Source of the DNA: Acetobacteraceae bacterium AT-5844
GTDB taxonomy: Bacteria; Pseudomonadota; Alphaproteobacteria; Acetobacterales; Acetobacteraceae
Length of the DNA: 43,120 bases
Assembly (NCBI GenBank): GCA_000245075.1
Contig: JH600053.1
Coordinates: 150,472 to 193,591, forward strand
Direction of reading: 5' to 3'
The translations under genes and the position numbers were made by a program. Position 1 is the first letter of the stretch. Each line of letters begins with the position of its first letter. The notes under the pieces were generated by a model, which did not search any database, was not told where the DNA came from, and saw only the letters and a program-made list of their open reading frames with translations. This document shows positions 1 through 8,601 of this stretch, in pieces.

Positions 1-5
1 CTGCT

Positions 6-815
6 TTAGCGCAGGGCGCGGGCCGGGCGGGCGCCGCTTGGCTGTTCCTCGGCGATGCGGGAACAGGCATTCTGCGCCGCCGCCATCACCTTGGCCGCCA
101 GCTCCGCCCGCGCGGCAGGCAGCACGCGCTTCGCCTCGGTGGCGATGCCGAGGCTGCCGAGCACATCGCCCTCAGGCCCGAAGAGAGGCGCCGCGATGCC
201 CAGCACGCCGGGATGGAACTCGCCTACCGTGATGCAATGACCGGCATCGCGGATGGCGCGCAGCGCGGCGCGAAAGGCGTCCCAGTCGGCGCCCAGCCCG
301 GCGGCGGCAATGGTGGTGCGATGCCGCGCGAACAGCGAGCGCAGCCGGTGCGGCGGCAGATGCGCCAGGATCACCTTGGACACCGCGCCGGCGAAGAGCG
401 GCCGGCGCTGGCCGCGGCTGAAGATGCCTTCCGGCGCGTGGCTGGCCGGCACGTCATCCACGCACATCACCGTGCCGCTGAAGAGCAGGCAGAGCAGCCC
501 ACTGAAGCCGGTTTCCTCCGCCAACCGCCGCATCGGCGGGCCGCCGGCATTCATCACCGGGTCGCAGAGCCGCATGGTGCGGTCCAGCTCGATGATCCGC
601 GGGCCGAGCATCCAGGCACCACCGGCCACCGGTGTCAGCAGTCCCGCCGCCTGCAGCGCCTTGATGTAGCGGTAGCAGGTGGAACGGGAGGCGCCGGAAA
701 AGCGGATCAGATCCTCCGTGGACCAGGCCGGCGCCGCCGTCGTGAAGACCTCGAGCAATGCGAGCATCCGGTCCAGGCTGCTGCCACCACGCATCTCCAT
801 TGAAGAAAATCCCAT
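6..815 (-). CDS. IclR family transcriptional regulator
   Basis: Predicted DNA-binding repressor or activator with the two-part IclR layout: an N-terminal winged helix-turn-helix (about residues 14-75, with recognition helix SRSTCYRYIKAL) and a C-terminal effector-binding domain (about 90-260, with the AVSKVILAHLP and GIAAPLFGPEGDVLGSLGIA segments usual in the family). About 269 residues, normal for IclR. The frame is open to a TTG at 827; I use the ATG at 815, and the ATG at 800 is also possible because it has GGGA about nine bases upstream. It is divergent from the aldolase gene with about 70 bases between them, so it probably controls the 889-4495 operon. The effector is unknown; IclR proteins beside aldolase/hydrolase sets often sense aromatic or dicarboxylic acids (inference). 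Confidence 0.9.
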   Translation of the reverse strand: MGFSSMEMRGGSSLDRMLALLEVFTTAAPAWSTEDLIRFSGASRSTCYRYIKALQAAGLLTPVAGGAWMLGPRIIELDRTMRLCDPVMNAGGPPMRRLAEETGFSGLLCLLFSGTVMCVDDVPASHAPEGIFSRGQRRPLFAGAVSKVILAHLPPHRLRSLFARHRTTIAAAGLGADWDAFRAALRAIRDAGHCITVGEFHPGVLGIAAPLFGPEGDVLGSLGIATEAKRVLPAARAELAAKVMAAAQNACSRIAEEQPSGARPARALR

Positions 816-888
816 TATGCTGGACAACTCGACGTAACGTTTCTAGCCTCGGAGCCGTCACGACCGGGAGCCCAAAGCAGGCACCGGC

Positions 889-1707
889 ATGGAGGAGGAA
901 GCGGCCATCACGACCCAGGATATAGCCGCAAATCCGGCGCAGCGCAGGCTGGCCGATGGCGGCGTTGTTCTTTGCATGGGCATCCGTCAGGGACGGACCG
1001 TGGACATTGCCCAGATGGCCGCCGCCTGCGGCTTCGACTCCCTGTATCTCGACATGGAACACAGCCCGCTGGGCCTGGAGGCCGTCTCGGCGATCTGCAC
1101 GGCGGCCACGGGTTTTGGCATCACGCCGCTGGTGCGCCCGCCGGGCCATGGCGCCGATTGGATCGGTCGCATCCTCGATGGTGGGGCGCAGGGGCTGATC
1201 GTGCCGCATGTGAACTCGGCCGCCGAGGCGGAAGGCATCATGCGCGCCGCGCGCTTCCCGCCGCTCGGCCGGCGTTCCGTGATGGGAGCGGGGCCGGCCA
1301 CCGGCTACCGCGCCATGCCGCTGGGCGAGGTCAACGCGCAGCTCAATGCCAGCACGCTGCTGGTTTGCATGATCGAGACGCCGGAAGGTGTCGCGAACGC
1401 GGATGCCATCGCCGCGGTGCCAGGCGTCGACGTGCTGCTGATCGGCTCCAACGATCTTTGCACCGAGATGGGCATTCCGGGCGAGTTGCGCCACCCGCGC
1501 CTGCGCGAGGCCTATGAGACGGTGGCTGCCGCCTGCGCGCGGCACGGCAAGGTGCTCGGCGTCGGCGGCATTCGTGGCGACGCGGAATTGCAGCGCGACC
1601 TGCTTGGCCTGGGTGCGCGCTTTCTCATCGCCGGCAATGATGTCGGCTATCTGATGGCGGCGGCGCGGGCGGATGTCACGACGCTGCGCAAACTGGTGGG
1701 AGGCTGA
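889..1707 (+). CDS. HpcH/HpaI family aldolase
   Basis: Class II, metal-dependent pyruvate/oxaloacetate aldolase of the HpcH/HpaI family, cytoplasmic, 272 aa. It would cleave a 4-hydroxy-2-oxo acid into pyruvate plus an aldehyde. Seen in the sequence: the base His58 in LDMEHSP, Arg83 in LVRPPG, and the metal ligands Glu163 (MIETPEG) and Asp189 (IGSNDL), all at the expected spacing. First gene after the divergent IclR regulator. Its stop is directly followed by the next gene, so it is probably cotranscribed with 1709-4495. With the LigI-like hydrolase of the same operon it fits the lower part of an aromatic or sugar-acid ring-cleavage route, where a hydroxy-oxo acid is split by retro-aldol reaction. 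The substrate cannot be read from the sequence. Confidence 0.9.
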   Translation: MEEEAAITTQDIAANPAQRRLADGGVVLCMGIRQGRTVDIAQMAAACGFDSLYLDMEHSPLGLEAVSAICTAATGFGITPLVRPPGHGADWIGRILDGGAQGLIVPHVNSAAEAEGIMRAARFPPLGRRSVMGAGPATGYRAMPLGEVNAQLNASTLLVCMIETPEGVANADAIAAVPGVDVLLIGSNDLCTEMGIPGELRHPRLREAYETVAAACARHGKVLGVGGIRGDAELQRDLLGLGARFLIAGNDVGYLMAAARADVTTLRKLVGG

Positions 1708-1708
1708 G

Positions 1709-2650
1709 GTGGCGCGTGGCCGCCTGACGCTGCTCTCGGCCGCCGAGGAGCGCTATTGCGCGCCGCTGCTGGCGGGCTTCGCCGCCGCGCAGCCGGATGT
1801 CCAGGTGGATTTCGTCTTCGGCATCAGCACCACGCTGCATCAACGTTATCTGCAAGAGCACGCAGTGGGCGGCCCAACCGCCGACCTGATTTGGAGCAGC
1901 GCCATGGACCTGCAGATGGCGCTGGTGCTGGAAGGCCATGCGCAGCCGCATGGCGTGGCGCATGACCTGCCCGCCGGCGCCGCCTACCGCGATCTCGCCC
2001 TGGCCACGACGAGTGAGCCGCTGGTGACGCTGATGCGTGCCCCGGCAGCACCAGCCGGCACACCCGCCGAACTCGCGGCGCTGCTGCGGGGCAACGCGGC
2101 GCGCTTCGGAGAGCGCGTGGCCGTGCCGGATATCGAAGCCAATGGCCTTGGCTTCCTCGCCATGCTGCGCTGGAGCCTGGAGGAGCCGGACTTCGGCCTT
2201 TTCCTGCATGCGATGGCCCGTTGCGCGCCGCGTGCGGTGGATTCCGCCGTGGCGCTGCTGAATGCCATGGAGGAGGGTGCGGAACTCGCGCTGCATGTGC
2301 TCGGCGCCTATGCAGCGCGTGCTGTGGCGCGGGATGCGCGCCTCTGCATCGCGCCCTCGGCCGCGCCGGCGCCCGCCGTGGCGCGCGTCGCCTTCATTCC
2401 ACGCCGGGCTGCCAACCCTGAAGCCGCCGCCGCCTTCCTGGCCTTCCTGGTCTCCCCCGCCGGCCAGACGGCCCTGGGCGAGGCCGGCCTCTTTCCCGTG
2501 ACGGCCGCCCCGGCACTGCCGCTCTCGCCGGTCCCGATCGATCAGGGCTTCGAGCGATTGCTCGACCCGCAGGCGCGTGCCGCCCTCCTGGACCGCTGGC
2601 GCCAGGTGCTGGGCCGCACCGCGACAGCCAATGGAAGAACCGCATCATGA
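1709..2650 (+). CDS. ABC-type solute-binding protein, no signal peptide
   Basis: Homologue of iron(III)/thiamine-type extracellular solute-binding proteins: the opening LTLLSAAEERYCAPLLAGF, the FGISTTLHQRYLQE segment and the C-terminal AAAAFLAFLVSPAGQ-ALGEAGLFPV segment are characteristic. About 313 aa from the GTG at 1709, which has GGGAGG at 1698-1703 five bases upstream; an ATG at 1673 is in frame but lies inside the aldolase gene. Neither start gives a hydrophobic export signal: the protein begins almost exactly where mature family members begin. It may therefore be cytoplasmic, or have lost its leader. Its stop overlaps the start of the TctC-like gene by four bases (ATGA). No permease or ATPase gene is next to it. 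Confidence 0.75.
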   Translation: MARGRLTLLSAAEERYCAPLLAGFAAAQPDVQVDFVFGISTTLHQRYLQEHAVGGPTADLIWSSAMDLQMALVLEGHAQPHGVAHDLPAGAAYRDLALATTSEPLVTLMRAPAAPAGTPAELAALLRGNAARFGERVAVPDIEANGLGFLAMLRWSLEEPDFGLFLHAMARCAPRAVDSAVALLNAMEEGAELALHVLGAYAARAVARDARLCIAPSAAPAPAVARVAFIPRRAANPEAAAAFLAFLVSPAGQTALGEAGLFPVTAAPALPLSPVPIDQGFERLLDPQARAALLDRWRQVLGRTATANGRTAS

Positions 2651-3609
2651 ACCGCCGCATGCTGCTGAGCGCGCTCGCACTCGCGCCCCTTGCCGCGCCC
2701 GCCCTGGCGCAACCCTGGCCACCACGGCCGGTGCGCATCGTGGTGCCTTTCGCCCCCGGCTCCTTCACGGATGCCGCCGCGCGGCTCGTCGCGGTGGAGC
2801 TGACGGGGCAGCTGGGCCAGCAGGTCGTGGTCGAGAACCTGACCGGTGCGGGCGGCACGCTGGGTGTCAGCACGGTGGTCCGCGCCGATCCCGACGGCAC
2901 GACGCTGTTGCTGACGGATAATTCCCTCGCCATCTCCCCAGGCCTTTACCGCAAGCTTCCCTACGACCCGCTGAAGGATCTGGCGCAGATCAGCCGCGTC
3001 GCCGATTCGCCTTCCATCCTGCTGGTCCGCCCTGGCCTGGGCGTAAAGACGTTGGAAGAGTTGCTGGACCTCCTGAAGCGCAGACCGGGGGAAATCACTT
3101 TCGGTTCGGGCGGGCAGGGGTCCTCCGCGCATCTCGCGATGGAGCTGATGCTGAATGTCGCGGGCCGCCGAGCCTTGCACGTGCCCTTCCGGGGCGTCGC
3201 CGCCGCTATCGTGGAGGTGATCTCCGGCCGGGTGGACATGGCGATCGCAAGTCTCGCCTCCGGCGTGGCGAATGTGCGCAACGGCGCGCTGGTCGGGCTC
3301 GGCGTCACCGGGGCGCAGCGCAGCTCCCTGCTGCCTGAGGTTCCCACCTTCGCCGAGGCAGGGCTGCCGCGCTACGACATGTCCTATTGGTGGGGCCTTG
3401 CCGCCCCGGCCGCCACGCCGCGCCCCGTCATCGAGCGGCTCAACCAGGAAGTGGTCCGGGCCTGCGGGCAGCGGCGCCTGCAGGATGCCTTCCTGCAACA
3501 GGCCGCCACCGCCGCCACCTCGACGCCAGAGGAGATAACGCGCTTCCTGGACCATGAGATCGGTGTTTGGCGCGAGGTCATCGCGCGCGCCGGCGTCAGC
3601 CTCGAATAG
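2647..3609 (+). CDS. Bug/TctC-family tripartite tricarboxylate transporter receptor
   Basis: Periplasmic binding protein of the Bug (TctC) family, which passes carboxylic acids to a TctA/TctB membrane pair. 320 aa, the usual family length. It begins with a Sec-type signal peptide (MNRRMLLSALALAPLAAPALAQ, cleavage probably after the last Ala), followed by the family hallmark PVRIVVPFAPGSFTDAAAR, the GAGGTLG loop and YKLPYDPLKDL-like region, and the late LLPEVPTFAEAG motif. No TctA or TctB gene is in the window, so it is an orphan receptor, as is common in beta- and alphaproteobacteria rich in Bug proteins. It sits in the IclR-controlled operon and overlaps the preceding gene, so its ligand is probably the growth substrate or an intermediate of this cluster (inference). 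Confidence 0.92.
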   Translation: MNRRMLLSALALAPLAAPALAQPWPPRPVRIVVPFAPGSFTDAAARLVAVELTGQLGQQVVVENLTGAGGTLGVSTVVRADPDGTTLLLTDNSLAISPGLYRKLPYDPLKDLAQISRVADSPSILLVRPGLGVKTLEELLDLLKRRPGEITFGSGGQGSSAHLAMELMLNVAGRRALHVPFRGVAAAIVEVISGRVDMAIASLASGVANVRNGALVGLGVTGAQRSSLLPEVPTFAEAGLPRYDMSYWWGLAAPAATPRPVIERLNQEVVRACGQRRLQDAFLQQAATAATSTPEEITRFLDHEIGVWREVIARAGVSLE

Positions 3610-3622
3610 AAAGGCGGGCCCT

Positions 3623-4495
3623 TTGCACTACGCCCAGGAACCGGTCCCGGCCTTCCGTGCACCGCCGCTGTCCTGCGACGCGCATTTCCACGTCTTCGGG
3701 CCGGCGGAACGCTACCCTCATGCCGCCACCGAGCCACTGCGTTACGCGCCGCCGCTGGCGCCGCTGGCGGACTACATGGCGCTGGCCGCACATCTTGGTA
3801 TCGAACGCTTCGTCTTCGTCCAGCCTAGCGCCTATGGCCGTGACAATCGCTGCATGCTGGACGCCATGCGCGAGACCGGTATCGCGCGCTGCCGTGGCAT
3901 CGTCGATATCGATGACGATGTACCGGAGACGCTGCTGGCGGAGATGCACAGCAGCGGCGTTCGCGGCGTGCGCATCAATGTTTCCCCGGTGAAGCCGCTG
4001 ACGCCGGGTTTTTCAGAAACCATGCTACCGCGCATCCGCCGCATGGATGCGCGTTGCGCAGAGCTGGGCTGGCATCTCGACTTCCTGACGCCGGGCTGGC
4101 TGACGGAGGAATTGCTGCCGGCCCTCGCCGGCCTGCGCTGCTCCTTCAGTCTGGCCCATATGGGCATGTTCCCCGCAGCGCGGGGGCCGCGCCAGCCTGG
4201 CTTCGTCAAGCTTCTGGATTTGCTGCGGCATGGCGATGGGCGGGCCTGGGTGAAGTTCACGGGCACCTATCGCATGGCAACGCCCCCTGACTTCGCCGAT
4301 GCCGCGCCGATGGCCCATGCGCTGCTGGAGGCAGCGCCTAGCCAGATCATCTGGGGCAGCGACTATCCGCACCTTTCCTTCGCCGACAAGGTGGGCTCTG
4401 TGCGGCTCTTCAATCTGCTGGCTGACTGGGCATCAGACGAGACGCTACGGCACAAGATCCTGGTGGATAATCCTGCAACCCTGTTCATGTTCTAA
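3623..4495 (+). CDS. LigI-like amidohydrolase (2-pyrone-4,6-dicarboxylate hydrolase family)
   Basis: TIM-barrel metal-dependent hydrolase of the amidohydrolase superfamily, closest in motif to LigI, which opens the lactone 2-pyrone-4,6-dicarboxylate. Seen: the N-terminal DAHFHVFGP HxH pair, FVQPSAYGRDNRC, the barrel His in LAHMGMF and the acidic residue in WGSDYPHLSF near the C-terminus. About 290 aa from a TTG at 3623, which has AAAGG eight bases upstream. A longer frame from ATG 3554 would run back into the preceding gene and add a non-conserved arginine-rich leader, so I prefer TTG. Last gene of the IclR operon. A lactone or cyclic-ester hydrolase feeding an HpaI-type aldolase is chemically consistent. 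A galactarolactone-type activity is an alternative. Confidence 0.85.
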   Translation: MHYAQEPVPAFRAPPLSCDAHFHVFGPAERYPHAATEPLRYAPPLAPLADYMALAAHLGIERFVFVQPSAYGRDNRCMLDAMRETGIARCRGIVDIDDDVPETLLAEMHSSGVRGVRINVSPVKPLTPGFSETMLPRIRRMDARCAELGWHLDFLTPGWLTEELLPALAGLRCSFSLAHMGMFPAARGPRQPGFVKLLDLLRHGDGRAWVKFTGTYRMATPPDFADAAPMAHALLEAAPSQIIWGSDYPHLSFADKVGSVRLFNLLADWASDETLRHKILVDNPATLFMF

Positions 4496-4696
4496 GCTCA
4501 GGAGGCTTTTGGCATGCCGTCCTATCTCTGGCGCGGGGGTGGGCCAGTACGGAGCGGTTTGAGCGCAGGAGCGGTGGAGGGCCACCGGATATGCGGCGCC
4601 GCACCGGCCGATACCTGAACAACAGAGCCAGAAACTCTCACCGGCCGAGTGGCGGCAGGAGGTTTTCGTTCAGCCGGCTATTCCTTTCTCCTGCCT

Positions 4697-5707
4697 TCAA
4701 TCATCAGCCTTTCGCCGTGTACTTCCCCGTTCCATGATCTCGAAGCCAAGGTCGATATGCTTCGTGGGAAGAACCTCCTGGTTCAACAGTCGTAACAGCA
4801 CTTCGCCCGCCTTTCGCCCCATGCCAGCGCGGTCGACACGCACCGTGGTCAAGGGCGGGTTGACGGCGGAGGCGATCGGAAGATCGTCGAAGCCGGCAAT
4901 ACCCAGCTGTTGCGGAACAATGATGTTGCGGCGCTGGCATTCCAATATGGCGCCCACCGCCATGACATCTGTTGAGGCGAGAACGAGGTCGATAGGGCGG
5001 CCGATCTGCAACATGCGCGTGATGGCATCAGCACCCCCCATGAAGCTGTTCTGGCAGTGAAGAACTGCATCTTGAGTGTCCAGACCAAGCTCCGCGCAGC
5101 CTGCCAGGTAGCCTTGTAGCCGGCCTTCCATGCGGTCGTTCGGTTCCCCGGCGCTGGTCACGACCACGACATGCCGATGCCCACGCGCATGGAGCAGGTG
5201 CGTGAGCTGGCGGGCGGCCTCAAAATTGTCGTATCCGACCGTATAGTCGATGGGGTCGTCCGTCAGATTGGCGCCTTCAACGACCGGAATGCCACTGCGC
5301 GCCAGCAACCGCCTGGTCTCGGGGGAGTGCCAGGTCCCGGTAACGTAGAAGGCATCCGGGCGGCGTGCCAGGAAGGCCTGCACGATCTGCTCCTCGCGTT
5401 CCATCGAGTAGCCGCAATGGCCGATCATCAGCCTGATGCCGTTCTCGTGCAGAATATCGCTGAGGCCTTGCACGACCTCGGCATGCAAGGTGTAGCCCGC
5501 GGCCGGGATCACGGCGCCGATCATGCCAGTCCTGTTCGCGGCCAGTCCGCGCGCTACCAGGTTGGGCATGTAGCCCAGCTCCTTGATGCAGGCGAGCACC
5601 CGCTTCCGCGTTTCGGGAGAGACGTTGCTCGACCCGTTCAGCACACGGGATACGGTTCCCGCACCGACATTGGCGAGCTTCGCCACATCGGCGATTTTGA
5701 CGTTCAT
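4697..5707 (-). CDS. LacI family transcriptional regulator
   Basis: LacI/GalR repressor, 336 aa from the ATG at 5707; the frame is open further upstream but that extension is non-conserved. Residues 3-24 form the helix-turn-helix (KIADVAKLANVGAGTVSRVL), followed by the hinge LGYMPNLVARGLAANRT and a type 1 periplasmic-binding-protein-like effector domain ending in the usual AGFDDLPIASAVNPPLTTVRV segment. It is divergent from the 6015-16401 operon. Between them lies a perfect 14-bp palindrome typical of this family (5825-5838), so it very likely represses that operon until an inducer, probably the imported substrate or an early intermediate, binds. Repression rather than activation is inferred from the operator position just after the promoter. 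Confidence 0.93.
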   Translation of the reverse strand: MNVKIADVAKLANVGAGTVSRVLNGSSNVSPETRKRVLACIKELGYMPNLVARGLAANRTGMIGAVIPAAGYTLHAEVVQGLSDILHENGIRLMIGHCGYSMEREEQIVQAFLARRPDAFYVTGTWHSPETRRLLARSGIPVVEGANLTDDPIDYTVGYDNFEAARQLTHLLHARGHRHVVVVTSAGEPNDRMEGRLQGYLAGCAELGLDTQDAVLHCQNSFMGGADAITRMLQIGRPIDLVLASTDVMAVGAILECQRRNIIVPQQLGIAGFDDLPIASAVNPPLTTVRVDRAGMGRKAGEVLLRLLNQEVLPTKHIDLGFEIMERGSTRRKADD

Positions 5708-5791
5708 CGGCCCTCTCTGCGGTGGCAGCCCACCCTTATCCCTTATGTCAGCCCGGGCCCTCAGCCAAGGGCAGGGGGCAGATATATTGCC

Positions 5792-5821
5792 TTGACAGCC
5801 CCGGGAGACCGAATCTAGACA
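5792..5821 (+). promoter_or_regulatory. Predicted sigma-70 promoter for the LacI-controlled operon
   Basis: A consensus -35 box TTGACA at 5792-5797 is followed, with an 18-base spacer, by TAGACA at 5816-5821 as a weak -10. The downstream LacI-type palindrome starts four bases later, so a bound repressor would cover the transcription start. The -35 match is seen; promoter activity is inferred. The whole gene-free stretch 5708-6014 holds this promoter, the operator and a leader of about 180 bases in which I see no further structure. Confidence 0.55.
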
Positions 5822-5824
5822 ATA

Positions 5825-5838
5825 TGGAAGCGCTTCCA
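5825..5838. promoter_or_regulatory. LacI-family operator TGGAAGCGCTTCCA
   Basis: Perfect 14-bp palindrome with the central CG step that is the hallmark of LacI/GalR-family operators. It lies between the divergent LacI gene (start 5707) and the SDR gene (start 6015), immediately after the predicted -10 box. It is the only such site I noticed in the window, which argues that this regulator serves this one operon and possibly itself. Confidence 0.85.
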
Positions 5839-6014
5839 AATAGTAATGCGATGGCGCGGGAGACGTTCCCAGAGACGAGCAAGTTGCGCGCAACTGCCGG
5901 TCGATGCTCCATGCCTGAAACCAGGCTTTGGCGGGGCCGGCAGCGCTGACTCCAGCCTCTCTTGCACTCTCCCGTTTGCTGCATCGCCTGAGCAGGGTCG
6001 GAGAGTCTCTTTCC

Positions 6015-6770
6015 ATGTCGCATATCGCTTCCGCACAGCCGCTGGCCGGCCAGACCGCAATCGTGACGGGCGGTGCCAAGGGCTTCGGCCTGGGCATCGC
6101 GCGCCGCCTCGCCGAGGCGGGCTGCCGGATTGTGCTTTGGGACCTGGGCTTCCAGGGCTTCGATCCCGCTGAGGCAGGCTTCACGCCGCTATTGCAGCAG
6201 GTTGTGGATGTCTCGGACGCGGAGGCCGTGGAGCTCAGCTTCGCGGAGGCCCTGCGGGCAGCGGGTCAGATTGAGATCCTGGTCAACAACGCCGGCATCA
6301 ATGGCCCCATCAGCTCCACATGGGAGTATCCCCTGGAATCCTGGCGCCAGGTGCTGTCTATCGATCTGGACGGCGTCTTCCATGGCTGCCGTGCCGTGCT
6401 GCCGCATATGCGTGAACGTGGCTATGGGCGCATCGTCAACATCGCCTCCATCGCCGGCAAGGAAGGAAACGCGGGCGGCAGCGCCTATGCGGCGGCCAAA
6501 GGCGGTGTCATCGCCTACAGCAAATCCATCGCGAAGGAGCTGGCTGGCTCTGGCGTGTTGGTGAATTGCGTCGCGCCCGCCATGGCCGAGACCGACCTGC
6601 TGCGTGAGATGACGCCGGAATTCATCGCCACCACCAAGGCGAAGATTCCGATGGGACGCTTCCTGCGCGTCGAGGAAGTCGGGGAGATGGTCGCCTGGAT
6701 CGCCAGCCCGGCTTGCAGCTTTACCACCGGCTTCACCTTCGACCTGACCGGCGGCCGGGCAACCTACTGA
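6015..6770 (+). CDS. SDR family oxidoreductase
   Basis: Classical short-chain dehydrogenase/reductase, 251 aa, cytoplasmic, NAD(P)-dependent oxidation of an alcohol or reduction of a ketone. Seen: the cofactor loop TGGAKGFGLGIA (residues 18-29), the NNAG motif, and the catalytic Ser and YxxxK in NIASIAGKEGNAGGSAYAAAK. The Asp in LWDLGF at the end of beta-2 favours NAD over NADP. The start at 6015 has GGAGAG nine bases upstream; the frame is open to 5928 but lacks conservation. First gene of the LacI-controlled operon, so probably the first catabolic step: oxidation of a hydroxyl on the imported compound (inference). The substrate is unknown. Confidence 0.93.
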   Translation: MSHIASAQPLAGQTAIVTGGAKGFGLGIARRLAEAGCRIVLWDLGFQGFDPAEAGFTPLLQQVVDVSDAEAVELSFAEALRAAGQIEILVNNAGINGPISSTWEYPLESWRQVLSIDLDGVFHGCRAVLPHMRERGYGRIVNIASIAGKEGNAGGSAYAAAKGGVIAYSKSIAKELAGSGVLVNCVAPAMAETDLLREMTPEFIATTKAKIPMGRFLRVEEVGEMVAWIASPACSFTTGFTFDLTGGRATY

Positions 6771-6842
6771 CGAACTGACTGCACAGGCGGCGCCGAACAA
6801 TGGGGGAGAACCCCGCGCGAACCAAGGGGGAGAGGCGTATCC

Positions 6843-8570
6843 ATGAATCCGATGGCATTGAATCAGGTACGTACGGGGTGGCCGTGCATATCGCTTCTCT
6901 CGATCCCGTCGCGTGTCCTGGCGCAGACGGGGTGGCTGGGGTTGTTCTGCATCGTGCTGGTGGCGCTGGTGGCCATGCCGCTCATGGCACTGATGTTGCG
7001 GGGCTTCCTTGGCACGGACTCCGATGGCCGCCTCATGCTCACGCTGGAGGCTTTCCGCATCGTTCTGGCCGAGGGCGGCTATTGGATGGCGATGTGGAAC
7101 ACTTTCGTTGTCTCCATCGGCACCATGCTGGTCGCCACGCTGATGGGTGTCATGCTGGCCTGGTGCCTGGTCCGAACCAATGTGCCGTGGGCCGGATTAC
7201 TGGAACAACTTGCGGCGATGCCGATTTTCATCCCGCCTTTCATCGGCGCCTTCGCCTGGGTTCTGATCGGCGCGCCGCGTATCGGCCTTGCCAACCTCCC
7301 TTTCACCCAGGCCGGCCTCGCGCAGCCCTTCGATATCTACACTTATGCCGGCATCACCTGGACCATGGGCATCTACATCGCGCCCTATGTGATGATGATC
7401 GTTGCCGCGGCACTGCGGAACATGGACCCTAGCCTGGAGGAGGCGGCGCAGGTCAGTGGCCTCAGCCGCCTGCGCACCATGCTGACCGTCACCCTGCCCG
7501 TTGTCGCGCCCTCCATCCTGTCGGGTGCTGTGCTGGCCTTCGTCATCGGCATCGGGTTGTTCGGCACGCCTGTCCTTCTCGGCATGACCAAGGAAATCTA
7601 TTTGGTCACCACGCGCATCTATCTGGAGTTGCAGCAATATCCACCCAGCTACGGCATCGTCGCCGTTCTGGCCCTCTACCTGATGTTGCTGTCCGTGGTG
7701 GCGAACCTGCTTCAGCGCTGGGTACTCCGTGGCCGCTCCTTCGTCACGGTCACGGGAAAGGGCTTCCGCCCGCGCGTCATCAAGCTTGGCTTTTCGCGCT
7801 TTGCCGTGGCGGGCGGCATCTGGCTTTACCTGGTGCTCACTGTCATTGCGCCGGTCGCGGTCATCACGGTCGCCGCTGTTTCGACTTATACGTGGTCCGG
7901 CGTCTTTACCTGGGCCCATCTGGCCTTCCTGTGGGAGTCGCCGGATGTTGCTGCCACGCTCTGGAACAGCGTGCTGATCACCATCATCGCCGCCACGGCG
8001 ACGACGGTGCTGGGCCTTGCCGTTTCCTGGGTTACAACGCGTACGCGCATGATGGGCCGTGGGCTGGTCGAAGACCTTGTGCTGCTGCCGATGTCGGTGC
8101 CCAGCCTGGCCTTCGCGCTCGGCGTCAGCTTCTTCTGGCTGTGGATGCCATGGAGCGTCTACGGCACGGTTTGGATCATCATCATCGGCCTGGTGGGGCG
8201 CTACGTCAGCTATTCCGTGCGCGCCATCACCAGCAGCCTCGTGCAGCTGCATCCGGAGCTGGAGGAAAGTGCGCGGGTCTGCGGCTATGGCTGGTTGCAG
8301 ACGATGCGGCGGATCACGCTGCCGCTCGCCATGCCCGCGATCATCTCAAGCTGGGTCATGGTCTACAGCATCTTCATCTCTGAGCTCTCCATGGTCCTGC
8401 CGCTTTACACGGCGGATACGCGGACGATCTCGATCCTCAGCTTTGACACCTGGGCCGTGGGCCAGTTCCCGCAGGTTGCTTCGCTCTCGCTGCTGCAGCT
8501 CGTCCTGGGTGTGGGCGTCATGTACGCCGTCACGGGCCTGACGCGCCGCCGCAGCCTGGCCGCGGCCTGA
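6843..8570 (+). CDS. ABC transporter permease, fused two-domain (FbpB-like)
   Basis: Inner-membrane permease of 575 aa containing two homologous halves, each with a cluster of about six hydrophobic segments and an EAA cytoplasmic loop: SLEEAAQVSGLSRLRTM in the first half and ELEESARVCGYGWLQTM in the second. This fused form is typical of iron(III)/putrescine-type importers, where one polypeptide replaces a permease dimer. A GGGGGAG ribosome-binding site precedes ATG 6843. It belongs with the ATPase at 8602 and the binding protein at 9716, which together make a complete importer inside the LacI operon. Its place among oxidative enzymes argues for an organic substrate rather than iron. Confidence 0.93.
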   Translation: MNPMALNQVRTGWPCISLLSIPSRVLAQTGWLGLFCIVLVALVAMPLMALMLRGFLGTDSDGRLMLTLEAFRIVLAEGGYWMAMWNTFVVSIGTMLVATLMGVMLAWCLVRTNVPWAGLLEQLAAMPIFIPPFIGAFAWVLIGAPRIGLANLPFTQAGLAQPFDIYTYAGITWTMGIYIAPYVMMIVAAALRNMDPSLEEAAQVSGLSRLRTMLTVTLPVVAPSILSGAVLAFVIGIGLFGTPVLLGMTKEIYLVTTRIYLELQQYPPSYGIVAVLALYLMLLSVVANLLQRWVLRGRSFVTVTGKGFRPRVIKLGFSRFAVAGGIWLYLVLTVIAPVAVITVAAVSTYTWSGVFTWAHLAFLWESPDVAATLWNSVLITIIAATATTVLGLAVSWVTTRTRMMGRGLVEDLVLLPMSVPSLAFALGVSFFWLWMPWSVYGTVWIIIIGLVGRYVSYSVRAITSSLVQLHPELEESARVCGYGWLQTMRRITLPLAMPAIISSWVMVYSIFISELSMVLPLYTADTRTISILSFDTWAVGQFPQVASLSLLQLVLGVGVMYAVTGLTRRRSLAAA

Positions 8571-8601
8571 CGCAACGTACCGGACGGAAAAGGAGAATAT
8601 C

